The notes beneath the pieces were generated by a model. It saw only the letters and a program-made list of their open reading frames with translations. It was not told the origin of the DNA and searched no databases. Below are positions 23,901 through 32,333 of a stretch of DNA of 64,000 nucleotides, piece by piece. The position numbers and the translations under genes were made by a program. Origin of the DNA: Paenibacillus_S vulneris (lineage in GTDB: Bacteria; Bacillota; Bacilli; Paenibacillales; NBRC-103111); the NCBI RefSeq assembly GCF_039543185.1, contig NZ_BAABJG010000055.1, positions 310,001 through 374,000 on the forward strand, written 5' to 3'. The first letter of the stretch is position 1. Each line of letters opens with the position of its first letter.

Positions 23901-25610
23901 ATGATCATCCAATGCGCGCGTATCGATCGCTTCGTCTTTGACGGTTACGTGCATTCCTCCCGAACGGCGCAGGAATGGATACGTGAAGCCAAGGCAACAA
24001 CGGAATGGTTTTCCGTAGAGCTGTTTGCCGATTTTTTCATGTGCTTTTATTTGCCTCAGCCGCAGTATGATTCAACGCTGGAGGAACCCCCATTTCACCG
24101 GTGGCTCGTTCAACAGCTTCGGGGACAATTTTTCTACAGGACAATTCACCCCAGGACGATTGGCGAGGTCAACGCCTCCTTCAAGACCGCTTTAAAAAGC
24201 TTAATGTGGTTAACCAGCAGTTATGCCGAGGAGGTCAAACGGAGGAAAAAGGACGAGCAGCAGCTCTCCATCGGGTTCAATGAACGCATGCAGCAGCAAG
24301 GGCAGGACGACTCGCTCCTTCAAGAGCGGCTATCCGAGAAGCAGATTGAGCAGCTTAAGCTGGTTGGTTATACGCTGCAGCAGGGCAAAAAAAATGTAGA
24401 GGACAAGCAGACCGCTCTGGATACCCGTCCGCTGGTTGAAGCAGAAATTGTTCAGCTAAAACAGCGCATTGAGGAGCTTCAGGAGCAGATGCGGACCGAC
24501 TTTACCAAGCGGGACAAAGCTAGGCAGAAGCTGAAGAAGACCGAGGCTGAGCTGGAGCAGCGCGAGAAGCAGCTGGAGCGATTCACGAAACGGGACAAGG
24601 AAATGTTTCAACAGCTGGAGGAACAGCTAGGCCAATGGCTGAACCGGTCGTTGAAGGAATCTCTCTCCACGGAGGATCAGGAGAGCTTGAACGTGCATGA
24701 GCTGCTGCAAGCCAGTCAACGCATTGCCAACCGACGGTGGGGAAGCGATCTCGGACGGCTTCACCGTCAGGAGTTCGCCAATTACATGGCATGGGTCGAC
24801 AAGCTGAAAAGACATCCTGAGCTTATCGCCTTTCTCCAGGAGGTCGGGCGCAACCTTCAGCATCTTAAAGTGATGCGTAAACAGATGAAATCGCCCCATA
24901 TTCCGGAAGCATACGATGATCTGCGGCAATCCGGCCAAATCGCGCACATGCTGCCCAGTGAAGCCAGTCTGTTGGCCGATGAAGATTATGAGCTGTATTT
25001 TACCGTAAAATGGCTGGATCGGAAGCTGCTCACCTATAACATCACCGGATGGACGGACGAGCCGCAAAGAGGCCCCGTGATCTGTATGCTGGATACATCC
25101 CATTCCATGCGGGGCAGCAAGCTTCGTCTTGCCCAAATCTTCACCGCCACCTTCGCCGCCTTCAGTCTTCTGGAGCGCCGCGACTTCATTCTGCTTCTGT
25201 TCGGAACAAGAGGCGAGCTGGTCGAGCAGCCGCTCTATTGGCGCAAGCCGGATTGGCCCTCCTTCTACTCCATATCCCAGCTCGCATTTGGGGGCGGAAC
25301 GCATTTTGACGCTCCGATCAAACGCGGAATCGAGCTGGTCGAGCATCATCCCCGCTTTCCGGATGCGGATTTCGTAATGGTGACGGACGGTATCGGAACC
25401 ATAGGAGCCGAGGTGCGGCAGCAGCTCTTCGAGCTCGGCAGGAAAAAGCAGGTACGCCTCCACACGCTCATCATTGGCAATGCCAGACAGCACTTGGTGA
25501 ATGCCTACGATATTCTAGGCGTTTCCCATCAGGTTCGTTTCGCCGCTACATGGGAAACCCAGGATCCTGTCAAGGACGAGCTGCTTCTCGATGTGTTCCG
25601 CAAGCGGTAG
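23901..25610 (+). CDS. VWA-domain protein, ViaA-like partner of the MoxR ATPase
   Basis: 569-residue cytoplasmic protein. The N-terminal half is helical with a long charged coiled coil (about 150-255, rich in Glu/Lys/Gln). The C-terminal 190 residues form a von Willebrand A domain with the metal-site sequence CMLDTSHSM at about 395-402 (DxSxS), the Thr in FGGGTHFDAP, and Asp in VMVTDGIGT. This layout, and position directly behind a RavA-like ATPase, match ViaA (E. coli 483 residues; the extra length is in the coiled coil). The start ATG follows GGCGGTGACC, a weak ribosome site, so translational coupling to the ATPase gene is likely. A bidirectional terminator follows at 25709. Confidence 0.82.
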   Translation: MIIQCARIDRFVFDGYVHSSRTAQEWIREAKATTEWFSVELFADFFMCFYLPQPQYDSTLEEPPFHRWLVQQLRGQFFYRTIHPRTIGEVNASFKTALKSLMWLTSSYAEEVKRRKKDEQQLSIGFNERMQQQGQDDSLLQERLSEKQIEQLKLVGYTLQQGKKNVEDKQTALDTRPLVEAEIVQLKQRIEELQEQMRTDFTKRDKARQKLKKTEAELEQREKQLERFTKRDKEMFQQLEEQLGQWLNRSLKESLSTEDQESLNVHELLQASQRIANRRWGSDLGRLHRQEFANYMAWVDKLKRHPELIAFLQEVGRNLQHLKVMRKQMKSPHIPEAYDDLRQSGQIAHMLPSEASLLADEDYELYFTVKWLDRKLLTYNITGWTDEPQRGPVICMLDTSHSMRGSKLRLAQIFTATFAAFSLLERRDFILLLFGTRGELVEQPLYWRKPDWPSFYSISQLAFGGGTHFDAPIKRGIELVEHHPRFPDADFVMVTDGIGTIGAEVRQQLFELGRKKQVRLHTLIIGNARQHLVNAYDILGVSHQVRFAATWETQDPVKDELLLDVFRKR

Positions 25611-25708
25611 ATAGCACTAAGTATCCTATAAATTAAATCCATCCATTGCCGCCAACGCGGTATTCGCAGGGAAATGGACCAAGATGTCTATTCAATAAGA
25701 TCAAAGAA

Positions 25709-25744
25709 AAACCCGCTAATCGCATCTAGCATTAGCGGGTTTTG
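25709..25744. terminator. Bidirectional terminator
   Basis: AAACCCGCTAAT and ATTAGCGGGTTT form a perfect 12-bp stem with A and T runs on either side, between the convergent VWA and PPOX-type genes. Confidence 0.9.
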
Positions 25745-25753
25745 GTTATGAAA

Positions 25754-26386
25754 TCAATATAAGCGCAGTCTGTAGCTTTCATCGAGGGAACGGGTAATCT
25801 GCTCCTCCGTCGACCCCGTATGCTTCGCAAGAATTCGTGCCGGTACCGGAAGCTGCTCTTTATCGAGCCAGGATTCGGGATTCCACAGCATCGAGCGCTT
25901 GAAGGCTTTGGCGCAGTGCATATAGCATTCCTCTACTTCGACACCGATTCCGAGCAAGGGAGCCTTGCCGTGGGCCTGCATCTGATTCAACAACGCCTCA
26001 TCCTTGATAACATAGGCTTTGCCGTTGACCCGCAGCGTCTCTTCCAGACCGGGAATGAGGAATATCAAGCCGATATTCGGATTCGAAACGATGTTCCGCA
26101 AGGAATCCATCCTGCGGTTGCCCGGCCTTTCCGGGATCACCAGACGCTGCTCGTCAAGAACCAGGACAAAGCCTGGGGCATCCCCTCTCGGCGATACGTC
26201 GCATTTTCCTTCTCCGTCTGCCGTAGCTATAAGAACAAACGGCGATCTGGCAATATAATCCTTGCAATGAGAATCTATCGCCGAGACGACTTTACGATTC
26301 ACGACCTCGCTCGGATAACCTAGAATATCTCTTAGCTCCTGCTCTGAGGAGATAACCTGCTGAAACCCGGAAGCTCCTTGAGTCAT
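25754..26386 (-). CDS. Pyridoxamine 5'-phosphate oxidase-family flavoprotein
   Basis: 210-residue split-barrel protein of the PPOX-like superfamily (MSMEG_1061-type subgroup). The FMN-binding core is recognisable: FVLIATADGEGKCDVSPRGDAPG (about 50-72), LVIPERPGNRRMDSLRNIVSNPNIGLIFLIPG (about 81-115) and LRVNGKAYV. A C-terminal helical stretch contains HCAKAFKRSMLWNPESW, typical of this subgroup. It probably reduces a small substrate with FMN; I cannot name it. Single gene, with the terminator 25709-25744 right after its stop. Confidence 0.82.
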   Translation of the reverse strand: MTQGASGFQQVISSEQELRDILGYPSEVVNRKVVSAIDSHCKDYIARSPFVLIATADGEGKCDVSPRGDAPGFVLVLDEQRLVIPERPGNRRMDSLRNIVSNPNIGLIFLIPGLEETLRVNGKAYVIKDEALLNQMQAHGKAPLLGIGVEVEECYMHCAKAFKRSMLWNPESWLDKEQLPVPARILAKHTGSTEEQITRSLDESYRLRLY

Positions 26387-26420
26387 AGTCTTACTATCCC
26401 ACCTCTCTAATGCATGCTAT

Positions 26421-26609
26421 TTACGCCCAGCGTCCTGCTCTGCAGGTGATTTTCAAATGCTCTTCGATCCGTTGTAAGGACTTTTCGATATTGCCCAGGC
26501 TCTTGGTGCTTCTATTGGAATTACGGATAAGAGTATAGATGACATAAAGTACGAGTAATATCAAGATGAGATTAATCAACTGAACTATTGCAGTTCCCCA
26601 ATGAAACAT
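26421..26609 (-). CDS. Small single-span membrane protein
   Basis: 62 residues: one long hydrophobic helix (VQLINLILILLVLYVIYTLI, about 9-28) followed by a short amphipathic coiled-coil segment (SLGNIEKSLQRIEEHLKI). AAGGAGGG lies 9 nt before the ATG, so translation is well supported. It resembles the short membrane-anchored coiled-coil proteins (DUF4083-like) of Bacilli in size and shape, but I do not recognise a family with certainty. Function unknown. Confidence 0.65.
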   Translation of the reverse strand: MFHWGTAIVQLINLILILLVLYVIYTLIRNSNRSTKSLGNIEKSLQRIEEHLKITCRAGRWA

Positions 26610-26665
26610 CCATCATTCCCTCCTTAATACTCCGCCTCTTCCTCCGTTTGCTAAACATAAGCATC

Positions 26666-26829
26666 CTACGAGTCGGCCGTTCGCAAGCGGGCAAACTGAT
26701 TATAATTCGGATAGCTGTGCAAGTCATAGCCGGGCTCCACTGTAAACCGGCCGATCTTGGTCGGTACCTGCTCCGCCGCGCTTCGCTTGGTAATCTTGGT
26801 GAAGAAATCTATTCTACTTCAAACTTCAT
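26666..26829 (-). pseudogene. Short decayed reading frame of unknown origin
   Basis: An ATG frame begins at 26829 (MKFEVE, stop), and an overlapping frame one base off continues for about 45 codons to a stop at 26666, ending in FTVEPGYDLHSYPNYNQF then ARLRTADS. The second part has protein-like composition but no start codon of its own. The 164-nt span equals a 53-54-codon gene broken by one frameshift. I do not recognise the product. The rest of the 26610-26961 gap holds only the sodC terminator. Confidence 0.3.
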
Positions 26830-26856
26830 CTTATATAAATCTACCCCGTAGCAAGT

Positions 26857-26904
26857 AAAAAACCCACCCCATTGACTGATTGCTCAGCCATTAAGGCGGG
26901 TGCT
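26857..26904 (-). terminator. Terminator after Cu/Zn superoxide dismutase
   Basis: ACCCGCC and GGTGGGT arms (one mismatch) plus inner AATGg pairs close a long hairpin followed by six T on the minus strand. Confidence 0.65.
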
Positions 26905-26961
26905 TAAATATCGTATCACAGGTTCACTCAAGCGGCAATGCTTACCGCCCAAAAAATGTCA

Positions 26962-27600
26962 TTACTTGATAACGCCGCATGCTACGCGGTTACCGGAATT
27001 GCCCGAAGGATCCGTCTTATAGTCGTCTTCCTTCTCATGAATAACAAGCGCGGTGCCCCCGGTCTTGAACAGCGAATTCGCTTTATCCTTGGCGAGGGTC
27101 AATTTCGGAGCTACGACCTCCGCTCTTCCTCTGCCGTCAGAGCCAACCTCCAGGTTCGGTAGATCTCCTGCGTGGTAGCCTTGCGGATTATCAAAGCCAT
27201 GGTGCTTATGCTCAGGATTGAAGTGCTCCCCTGCCGATTTGAAATCCGGAGGAGTGCATACTCCTGTCTCATGAATGTGCATACCGTGTTTGCCAGGCGT
27301 CATGCCGGCTACGTCGACTTGGAATTTCACTCCTTCAGGCACCTGAGTGAGTGTGGCTGTTCCAATTTTGGACCCTTTGCTGTTGATGATGTCGATCGTC
27401 TTCGGAGCAGGCACCGGCTCATTAGCCTGGGTCGCCATAGAATTGGAACCAGCACTTTCCTCCACAGCAGATCCGTCATGATGTCCAGGATGCTCAAGGT
27501 CCGTCGATGCCGAAGTAGACACCGATTTCCATTCACAACCTGAAGTAAGCACCAGCGCGAAGCTAAGCATCAGAGCTCCGCGGTTAACCCATTTTCTCAT
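26962..27600 (-). CDS. Cu/Zn superoxide dismutase lipoprotein
   Basis: 212-residue secreted superoxide dismutase tethered as a lipoprotein: signal peptide with lipobox (LVLTSGC), a His/Ser-rich linker (about 25-65), then the SOD domain. Metal-ligand segments look intact: GKHGMHIHETGVC (copper His pair and disulfide Cys), AGEHFNPEHKHHG, GYHAGDLPNL (zinc His and Asp), TALVIHEKEDDYKTDPSGNSGNRVACGVI (last copper His, catalytic Arg, second Cys). The frame opens at 27615, but the ATG at 27600 with GGAGG ahead gives the basic MRKWVNRG signal start. It protects the cell surface from superoxide. Confidence 0.92.
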   Translation of the reverse strand: MRKWVNRGALMLSFALVLTSGCEWKSVSTSASTDLEHPGHHDGSAVEESAGSNSMATQANEPVPAPKTIDIINSKGSKIGTATLTQVPEGVKFQVDVAGMTPGKHGMHIHETGVCTPPDFKSAGEHFNPEHKHHGFDNPQGYHAGDLPNLEVGSDGRGRAEVVAPKLTLAKDKANSLFKTGGTALVIHEKEDDYKTDPSGNSGNRVACGVIK

Positions 27601-27682
27601 GCTCTTATCCTCCATTGGTTCAAAAATGTTCCTCTATCATTGTTTACCTAATGGAGAATAAATAAACATAAATTTCAGACGG

Positions 27683-28351
27683 TTAAGAAACGAGAAACGG
27701 ATTCTTCCATTCCATCAGCATGGCACAATTGTGAGAATCCTCATCCTCCAAGTAACCGTGGATCAGTTTCACCGGAGTTCTTCCGCAGCGCATTAGAAAG
27801 GTAAGCACCGGGTCCTTCAGCCTACCTGCAAGAACCGAGTCGACATATTGCTCAGGTGTCATGGAAGCGGCATGAAGATGGTAGCCGGGGATACGTCCGC
27901 CCCCAAGCAGTCTCCGGAGCTTCAATTCAATAACGACTTCATACATCGATTGCATCAGCAGCTTGCCTAGACCAAGCTGCCGGTAGGCAGGGAGCGCACA
28001 GATATCGACGATGTACAGCGTGTTCCCGTTCGGATTGTGATTGCGAATGTAGCCGCCATCCGTTATCTCTTCCCATGTATGTTCCGCATGATTAGGGTCA
28101 AAGTCGATCATCAATCCGGTGATAGACGCTGCTATCTTGCCTTCCAGCTCTACACAGAGTGCGCCTTGCGGAAACAGGGTCACATGTTGGTTCAGCTGTT
28201 CTTCATTCCACCACAGCTCCGATGGAAATGGAGGCGGAAAGCTCTGCTCTTGAATATGGATGAGATCGGCAAAATCTGCCTTGGTATAAGAACGGACAAG
28301 CGCCGGTATAGGGCGGTCCTGATCAAAAACAAACAGTTCTTTATGATACAA
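27683..28351 (-). CDS. GNAT-family N-acetyltransferase
   Basis: 222-residue acetyl-CoA-dependent transferase. The core GNAT fold is visible, with LYIVDICALPAYRQLGLGKLLMQSM (about 115-140) carrying the Q/R-x-x-G-x-G/A acetyl-CoA loop, here RQLGLGK. The N-terminus begins RSYTKADFADLIHIQEQSFP. The start is a TTG with GAGGAG upstream; the gene follows the nitrilase stop by 16 nt. In Bacillus YhcX a GNAT domain like this is fused to a carbon-nitrogen hydrolase. Here the two parts are separate genes in opposite order, which suggests they act on the same pathway. The acceptor is unknown. Confidence 0.85.
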   Translation of the reverse strand: MYHKELFVFDQDRPIPALVRSYTKADFADLIHIQEQSFPPPFPSELWWNEEQLNQHVTLFPQGALCVELEGKIAASITGLMIDFDPNHAEHTWEEITDGGYIRNHNPNGNTLYIVDICALPAYRQLGLGKLLMQSMYEVVIELKLRRLLGGGRIPGYHLHAASMTPEQYVDSVLAGRLKDPVLTFLMRCGRTPVKLIHGYLEDEDSHNCAMLMEWKNPFLVS

Positions 28352-28367
28352 GAGTCCCTACTCCTCT

Positions 28368-29231
28368 CTAGCTCCAATCCGTGTACAGATCCGTTCTGCG
28401 GTCGCGCCATGTCGTTACGGACCCCTTCTCCCGCACTTGATGCAGCAGGCTCAAATCCAAATCCGCTGTTATCACCATATCATGGTTAATTTCGCCCGCA
28501 GCGAGCAAGCCGCCGGGAGGAAAAGGCACGTCGTTAGGCGTAATAACGGCCGCTTGTCCGTAGTTCCCTCTCATAAAGTCTACGGTAGGGAGAGAACCGA
28601 TGGTTCCTGTGGTCACGACATATATTTGATTCTCAATGGTTCTGGCGTGGCAGGTATAGCGGACCCGATGGAAGCCATGCCGGTCATCCGTACAAGAAGG
28701 ACAGAAGATGACGTCGGCCCCGCGTGCCCGGGCCATTCTTACGATTTCAGGAAATTCGATATCATAGCAGATCAGGATAGCGATCTTCCCTTTGTCCGTA
28801 TCAAATATATGCAGCGCATCGCCGGCTTGCATGTTCCACTCTTTCACTTCTGTCGGCGTAATATGAAGCTTGCGCTGCTCCCCGATGCGTCCGTCCGGAT
28901 AAAACAGATAAGCGGTGTTATACAAGCGGCCTTTTTCTTCAATAATATGGGTTCCGCCAATAATATGCATTCCGGTTTGCCGGGCTAACGAGACGAACAG
29001 TTCCTTATATGAATCCGTAAAGGCAGGCAGCTCCTCAATCGTCAACGCTTCCGGGTGCTTCTTGCCTCCGCCGATGGACATTAGCTGGGTCGTAAACAAT
29101 TCGGGAAAAAGGACGAAGTCCGCTTCGAATTCCTCCGCGGTTTTTACGTAGTGCGTAACTTGCGCGGCAAATTCTTCAAAGCTGCCAATCGTATGTAAAT
29201 GGTATTGCACCGCTGATACTCTCAATTTCAT
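28368..29231 (-). CDS. Carbon-nitrogen hydrolase (nitrilase superfamily)
   Basis: 287-residue amidohydrolase-type enzyme with the Glu-Lys-Cys triad of the nitrilase superfamily: Glu in VLFPELFTTQL (about 41-51), Lys in RKLHITPTEVKEW (about 120-130), and Cys in ILICYDIEFPE (about 155-165). It is therefore probably an active amidase or N-carbamoyl-type hydrolase. AAAGGAG precedes the ATG. It sits between a methyltransferase and a GNAT gene in a three-gene operon; the GNAT partner mirrors the YhcX fusion. Substrate unknown. Confidence 0.9.
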   Translation of the reverse strand: MKLRVSAVQYHLHTIGSFEEFAAQVTHYVKTAEEFEADFVLFPELFTTQLMSIGGGKKHPEALTIEELPAFTDSYKELFVSLARQTGMHIIGGTHIIEEKGRLYNTAYLFYPDGRIGEQRKLHITPTEVKEWNMQAGDALHIFDTDKGKIAILICYDIEFPEIVRMARARGADVIFCPSCTDDRHGFHRVRYTCHARTIENQIYVVTTGTIGSLPTVDFMRGNYGQAAVITPNDVPFPPGGLLAAGEINHDMVITADLDLSLLHQVREKGSVTTWRDRRTDLYTDWS

Positions 29232-29253
29232 TGTTTTAACTCCTTTACTTCGG

Positions 29254-29916
29254 CTAAGCCGGGGATTCTTTCTCTATACCGCTTTCTTCAATAGGATCAA
29301 AAAATAAAATATGAGGCTTTTTCAGGCACCAGGTTGTCATACATCGCTGATTTGCCACATTGACGGTTTTTATAGGCTCCAGTAGGATACCTTGAAGCTT
29401 CTCCGTCATTTTCATTAATCGCTGCTCGTCTACAAGATAACGGATTGTCCCGTCCGGAAGCTTATACTGTTCATTCTCCATACGGACCACGCGGTCCTCG
29501 ATGCCAATGCTTGAAGCCAGCCTCGCGAACAGCAGTCCTCCCGGTCGAAGCACTCGCCAGAGCTCCTGAAGCATTTGTTGGAAGTGCAGGTCATTCAGGG
29601 CAAAATGAAGAACGGCGCAGCTGATCACGACGTCAAAGCTATCATTGGCAAAGCCCATTTTTTCAACAGCCTCTACCCGTGCCTGCTCATCCTCCCATTC
29701 AGGGGCAAGCGTCCGGCCCAGCTTCCTGACCTGCTGAATTGCATCCTCCGACCTGTCCACGGCGAAAATAGAGTATCCGCTTCGCAAGAAATAAGTAAGG
29801 TTTCGTCCCGTGCCGCACCCGGCATCCAGAATTTTCATTTCTTCCGTTATTCGGCCTTTTAATAACTGATCCAATAAGTATATATCCATTTCGCCGAAAA
29901 GCTCGCGAGGGTCCAT
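29254..29916 (-). CDS. SAM-dependent methyltransferase
   Basis: 220-residue class I methyltransferase. The SAM-binding motif ILDAGCGTGRNLTYFL is near residue 33-48, the acidic residue at the end of strand 2 in FAVDRSEDAI, and the post-II region FDVVISCAVLHFAL near 100. The C-terminal 50 residues contain several Cys and no second catalytic domain. It is first of the three-gene operon with the nitrilase and GNAT genes. Only a weak ribosome site precedes the ATG. Substrate unknown. Confidence 0.85.
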   Translation of the reverse strand: MDPRELFGEMDIYLLDQLLKGRITEEMKILDAGCGTGRNLTYFLRSGYSIFAVDRSEDAIQQVRKLGRTLAPEWEDEQARVEAVEKMGFANDSFDVVISCAVLHFALNDLHFQQMLQELWRVLRPGGLLFARLASSIGIEDRVVRMENEQYKLPDGTIRYLVDEQRLMKMTEKLQGILLEPIKTVNVANQRCMTTWCLKKPHILFFDPIEESGIEKESPA

Positions 29917-29949
29917 TCGCTGTATCAGCTCGCTTCCAGATCATAACTT

Positions 29950-29978
29950 TTGTTCAGACATTATATCATCAATAATAC
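29950..29978 (+). promoter_or_regulatory. Promoter of the 48-residue peptide gene
   Basis: TTGTTC (29950-29955), 17-nt spacer, TAATAC (29973-29978), about 58 nt upstream of the ATG at 30036. Confidence 0.5.
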
Positions 29979-30035
29979 AAGAAAACCACGGTTCAAGGGC
30001 ATACTACGAAACGATGAAAGGAGGGGAACTTATCC

Positions 30036-30182
30036 ATGAAGAATAACTTGACCGGAGATACAGAGAGCTGGATCGAGAAGGTTCACGATACGCAAGCCAA
30101 GGACGAAAAAAACCGCAAGCACCAAGGGGACGGACATCCGGATAAGTCTTTGCCTAACAAGCAGCATCGCAATGGGAATTAG
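30036..30182 (+). CDS. Small hydrophilic protein, 48 residues
   Basis: Short gene with its own promoter, a strong AAAGGAGGGG site 6 nt before the ATG, and a terminator that starts 3 nt after the stop, so it is very likely expressed. The product is highly charged and polar (rich in Lys, Asp, His, Asn and Gln) with no hydrophobic segment: MKNNLTGDTESWIEKVHD at the front and PNKQHRNGN at the end. It is probably unstructured and soluble, in the style of small sporulation or stress proteins of Bacilli. I do not recognise a family. Confidence 0.65.
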   Translation: MKNNLTGDTESWIEKVHDTQAKDEKNRKHQGDGHPDKSLPNKQHRNGN

Positions 30183-30185
30183 ATG

Positions 30186-30215
30186 AAAAAAGCACCCGCA
30201 TTCGGGTGCTTTTTT
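30186..30215. terminator. Terminator after the small protein gene (also ends the oppositely oriented aldo/keto gene)
   Basis: AAAAAGCACCCG and CGGGTGCTTTTT form a stem around CATT with A and T runs on both strands, so it can serve both convergent transcripts. Confidence 0.9.
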
Positions 30216-30237
30216 AAGTGTTTAATATAAGGTAATC

Positions 30238-31179
30238 TTAGGCCTCAACGGTATCCACATGCTCCAGCCAGTTCATTTCCTCCGCGGTCAGCCGGATTCT
30301 TGCCCCGTCACGGCAGGAGGTCAATTCCGCCATATCCCTAGCCCCGATTAGTGCGGCTGTAGGAAAAGCCTGATTCAGGACATACGCGAGAGCGATCTGA
30401 ATCATTGTGACTCCCTTTTGGGCAGCCAGCTCCTGTGCCCTGCGCAAACGCTCCCAATTCGCATCGCTGTAGTAAATGCGGACGATTTCTTTATCATCCA
30501 GCTTATCGGGAGCATACCGCCCGGTAAAGAAGCCTCTTGCCTGCGATGACCAGGACAGCAGCGGCAGCTGCGTCTTCTCATGCCATTGGCAGGTCTCTGC
30601 ATCCGCCGACACACAGCCCTTCCAATGAGGCTCGTTCGGCTTGGCCAGGCTCAAGTTCGGGCTGCTGAAGGTAAATCCCTTAAGCCCATTGGCACGCGCA
30701 TAATCATTGGCTTCCTGCAGCCTCTGATAAGTCCAATTGGAAGCCCCTATCGCATGAATGCGTCCAGCTTGAATATGCTCGTTCAAGGCATCTATAATGA
30801 CGCTGACCGGAACCGTCTCGTCATCCCGATGCAAGCCGTACAGGTCGATATAATCCGTTTCCAGACGCTCGAGGCTTTTCTCCAGATCGCTGCGGATAGC
30901 CTCTGGATTCACTCTCGGACCATCGGCATTGTGGTGCGCTCCTTTGGTCAGAATGACCACATCCTGACGGTTGCCGCGCTCCTTCATCCATTTGCCGATC
31001 GTTTCTTCGCTCTGACCCCCGCAGTAAATGTGAGCCGTATCGATCGTATTGCCGCCAATAGCGAAGTAATTGTCCAGTACGTCACATACTTTATCGTAAA
31101 CAGCATGAGTGAAGAAATCCGAGCCCTGAATCAAATTGGATACCGGCTTTTGCAAGCCTTCAATACGGATCGTTTCCAT
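30238..31179 (-). CDS. Aldo/keto reductase
   Basis: 313-residue NADPH-dependent (beta/alpha)8 oxidoreductase. The catalytic residues can be placed: Asp in NTIDTAHIYCGGQSEETIG (Asp/Tyr, about 43-50), Lys in VILTKGAHHN (about 76), and His in DLYGLHRDDETVP (about 115). GASNW and FPTAALIGARDMAEL (cofactor loop) follow. AAGGAG is 9 nt before the ATG. It is 13 nt downstream of a Gfo/Idh/MocA oxidoreductase, forming a two-gene operon divergent from an AraC regulator; all point to sugar or polyol conversion. Confidence 0.9.
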   Translation of the reverse strand: METIRIEGLQKPVSNLIQGSDFFTHAVYDKVCDVLDNYFAIGGNTIDTAHIYCGGQSEETIGKWMKERGNRQDVVILTKGAHHNADGPRVNPEAIRSDLEKSLERLETDYIDLYGLHRDDETVPVSVIIDALNEHIQAGRIHAIGASNWTYQRLQEANDYARANGLKGFTFSSPNLSLAKPNEPHWKGCVSADAETCQWHEKTQLPLLSWSSQARGFFTGRYAPDKLDDKEIVRIYYSDANWERLRRAQELAAQKGVTMIQIALAYVLNQAFPTAALIGARDMAELTSCRDGARIRLTAEEMNWLEHVDTVEA

Positions 31180-31192
31180 ATCCTTCAGCTCC

Positions 31193-32197
31193 TTATCCCA
31201 AAGTAACGCGAACGCGTTCTTGTGCAGATTTCAAACAAGCATCGATGACACGCATATTGAGTACAGCATCGGACGGGTCAAACTTCTGAGGCTTGCCTTC
31301 GAGAACGCTTCGTCCCAGATCGTCGGCTTGAAGCGCATATTGGTTCACATAGGGAACCGATACTTCCCTGCGCTCTCCTTTGACTGTGACGAAGAAATGA
31401 TCATCCGCGTTCTGCCGAACGACATAGGCGCTTGGCACCTCGATGCGGCCTTCCGTTCCCAGAATCTCCAGCACATTGCGTCCGGCGGCCCACATGCCGC
31501 AGTCGAAGGTCAAGGCAACGCCGTCCGCGAATTCGAGCAACCCCGATGCCATCATATCGACGTTATCGTGCTCCGGCGAGAAGAAAGCGTGCACCGTGGC
31601 AGCCTGTGGTTCTTGCTCGAGAATGAACCGCGCCGCGCTGATAGGATATACACCCACATCATACAAGGAGCCGCCGCCCATGAATTGCTTGTAGCGAACA
31701 TTGTTGGCATCCTTGGCGTTGTTGAAGGTAAACGCTCCGCGTATGCCTCGGATCGTGCCGATTTCACCCGACTGTATGACATCCTTGATCATTGCATAAC
31801 GGGGATGATGACGGTACATAAAGGCTTCGGCGAATTTGACTCCGGCTTTCGCGCAAGCCGCTATCATCTCTTCCGCTTCCGCGGCATTCAGGGCAAAAGG
31901 TTTTTCACACAGCACATGTTTACCGGCTTCAGCAGCCCGAATGGTCCATTCTTTATGAAGGTGATTGGGAAGCGGTATGTAAACGGCATCAATTTGGTCA
32001 TCCTCCAACAAGGCCTCGTAGCTTCCATAATGCACAGGGATATTTAATTGGGCCGCTGTTTCCTTGGCCTTCTCTTCTCCGCGGCTTGCAATTGCGGAAA
32101 CTACTCCCGTCTGTGACTGCTGAATGCCCGGTATGACCGCACGCTTGGCAATCCCCGCGCAGCCCAGAATTCCCCACCGCAGCTTTGTTTGACTCAT
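31193..32197 (-). CDS. Gfo/Idh/MocA-family oxidoreductase
   Basis: 334-residue NAD(P)-dependent sugar or inositol dehydrogenase-like enzyme. The N-terminal Rossmann fold starts RWGILGCAGIAKRAVIPG, with AVYIPLPNHLHKEWTIRAAEAGKHVLCEKPFAL near 70-105 containing the conserved catalytic EKP motif. KFAEAFMYRHHPRY and GGGSLYDVGVYPI are family signatures in the C-terminal half. AAAGGAG is ahead of the ATG. It leads the operon with the aldo/keto reductase. Substrate is probably a sugar derivative; not determinable here. Confidence 0.92.
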   Translation of the reverse strand: MSQTKLRWGILGCAGIAKRAVIPGIQQSQTGVVSAIASRGEEKAKETAAQLNIPVHYGSYEALLEDDQIDAVYIPLPNHLHKEWTIRAAEAGKHVLCEKPFALNAAEAEEMIAACAKAGVKFAEAFMYRHHPRYAMIKDVIQSGEIGTIRGIRGAFTFNNAKDANNVRYKQFMGGGSLYDVGVYPISAARFILEQEPQAATVHAFFSPEHDNVDMMASGLLEFADGVALTFDCGMWAAGRNVLEILGTEGRIEVPSAYVVRQNADDHFFVTVKGERREVSVPYVNQYALQADDLGRSVLEGKPQKFDPSDAVLNMRVIDACLKSAQERVRVTLG

Positions 32198-32333
32198 TGC
32201 ATTCCCAGCTCCTTTGTTTTGGCTAAGTTATAATGTAGTACTATATTGCCATTATATTGAACAATATTTAAAATGAAAATAACAACTTATTGCACTTCTA
32301 TACAACAATATTGTCTTCAAGGAGAAGATGTCC

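Noticed and set aside
24627..25493. 288-codon minus-strand frame in the VWA gene
   Set aside because: Antisense shadow of the ViaA-like gene; no ribosome site and no recognisable motif.
31136..32047. 303-codon plus-strand frame over the Gfo/Idh/MocA gene
   Set aside because: It is the antisense shadow of a well-recognised gene; its translation matches no fold and has no ribosome site.
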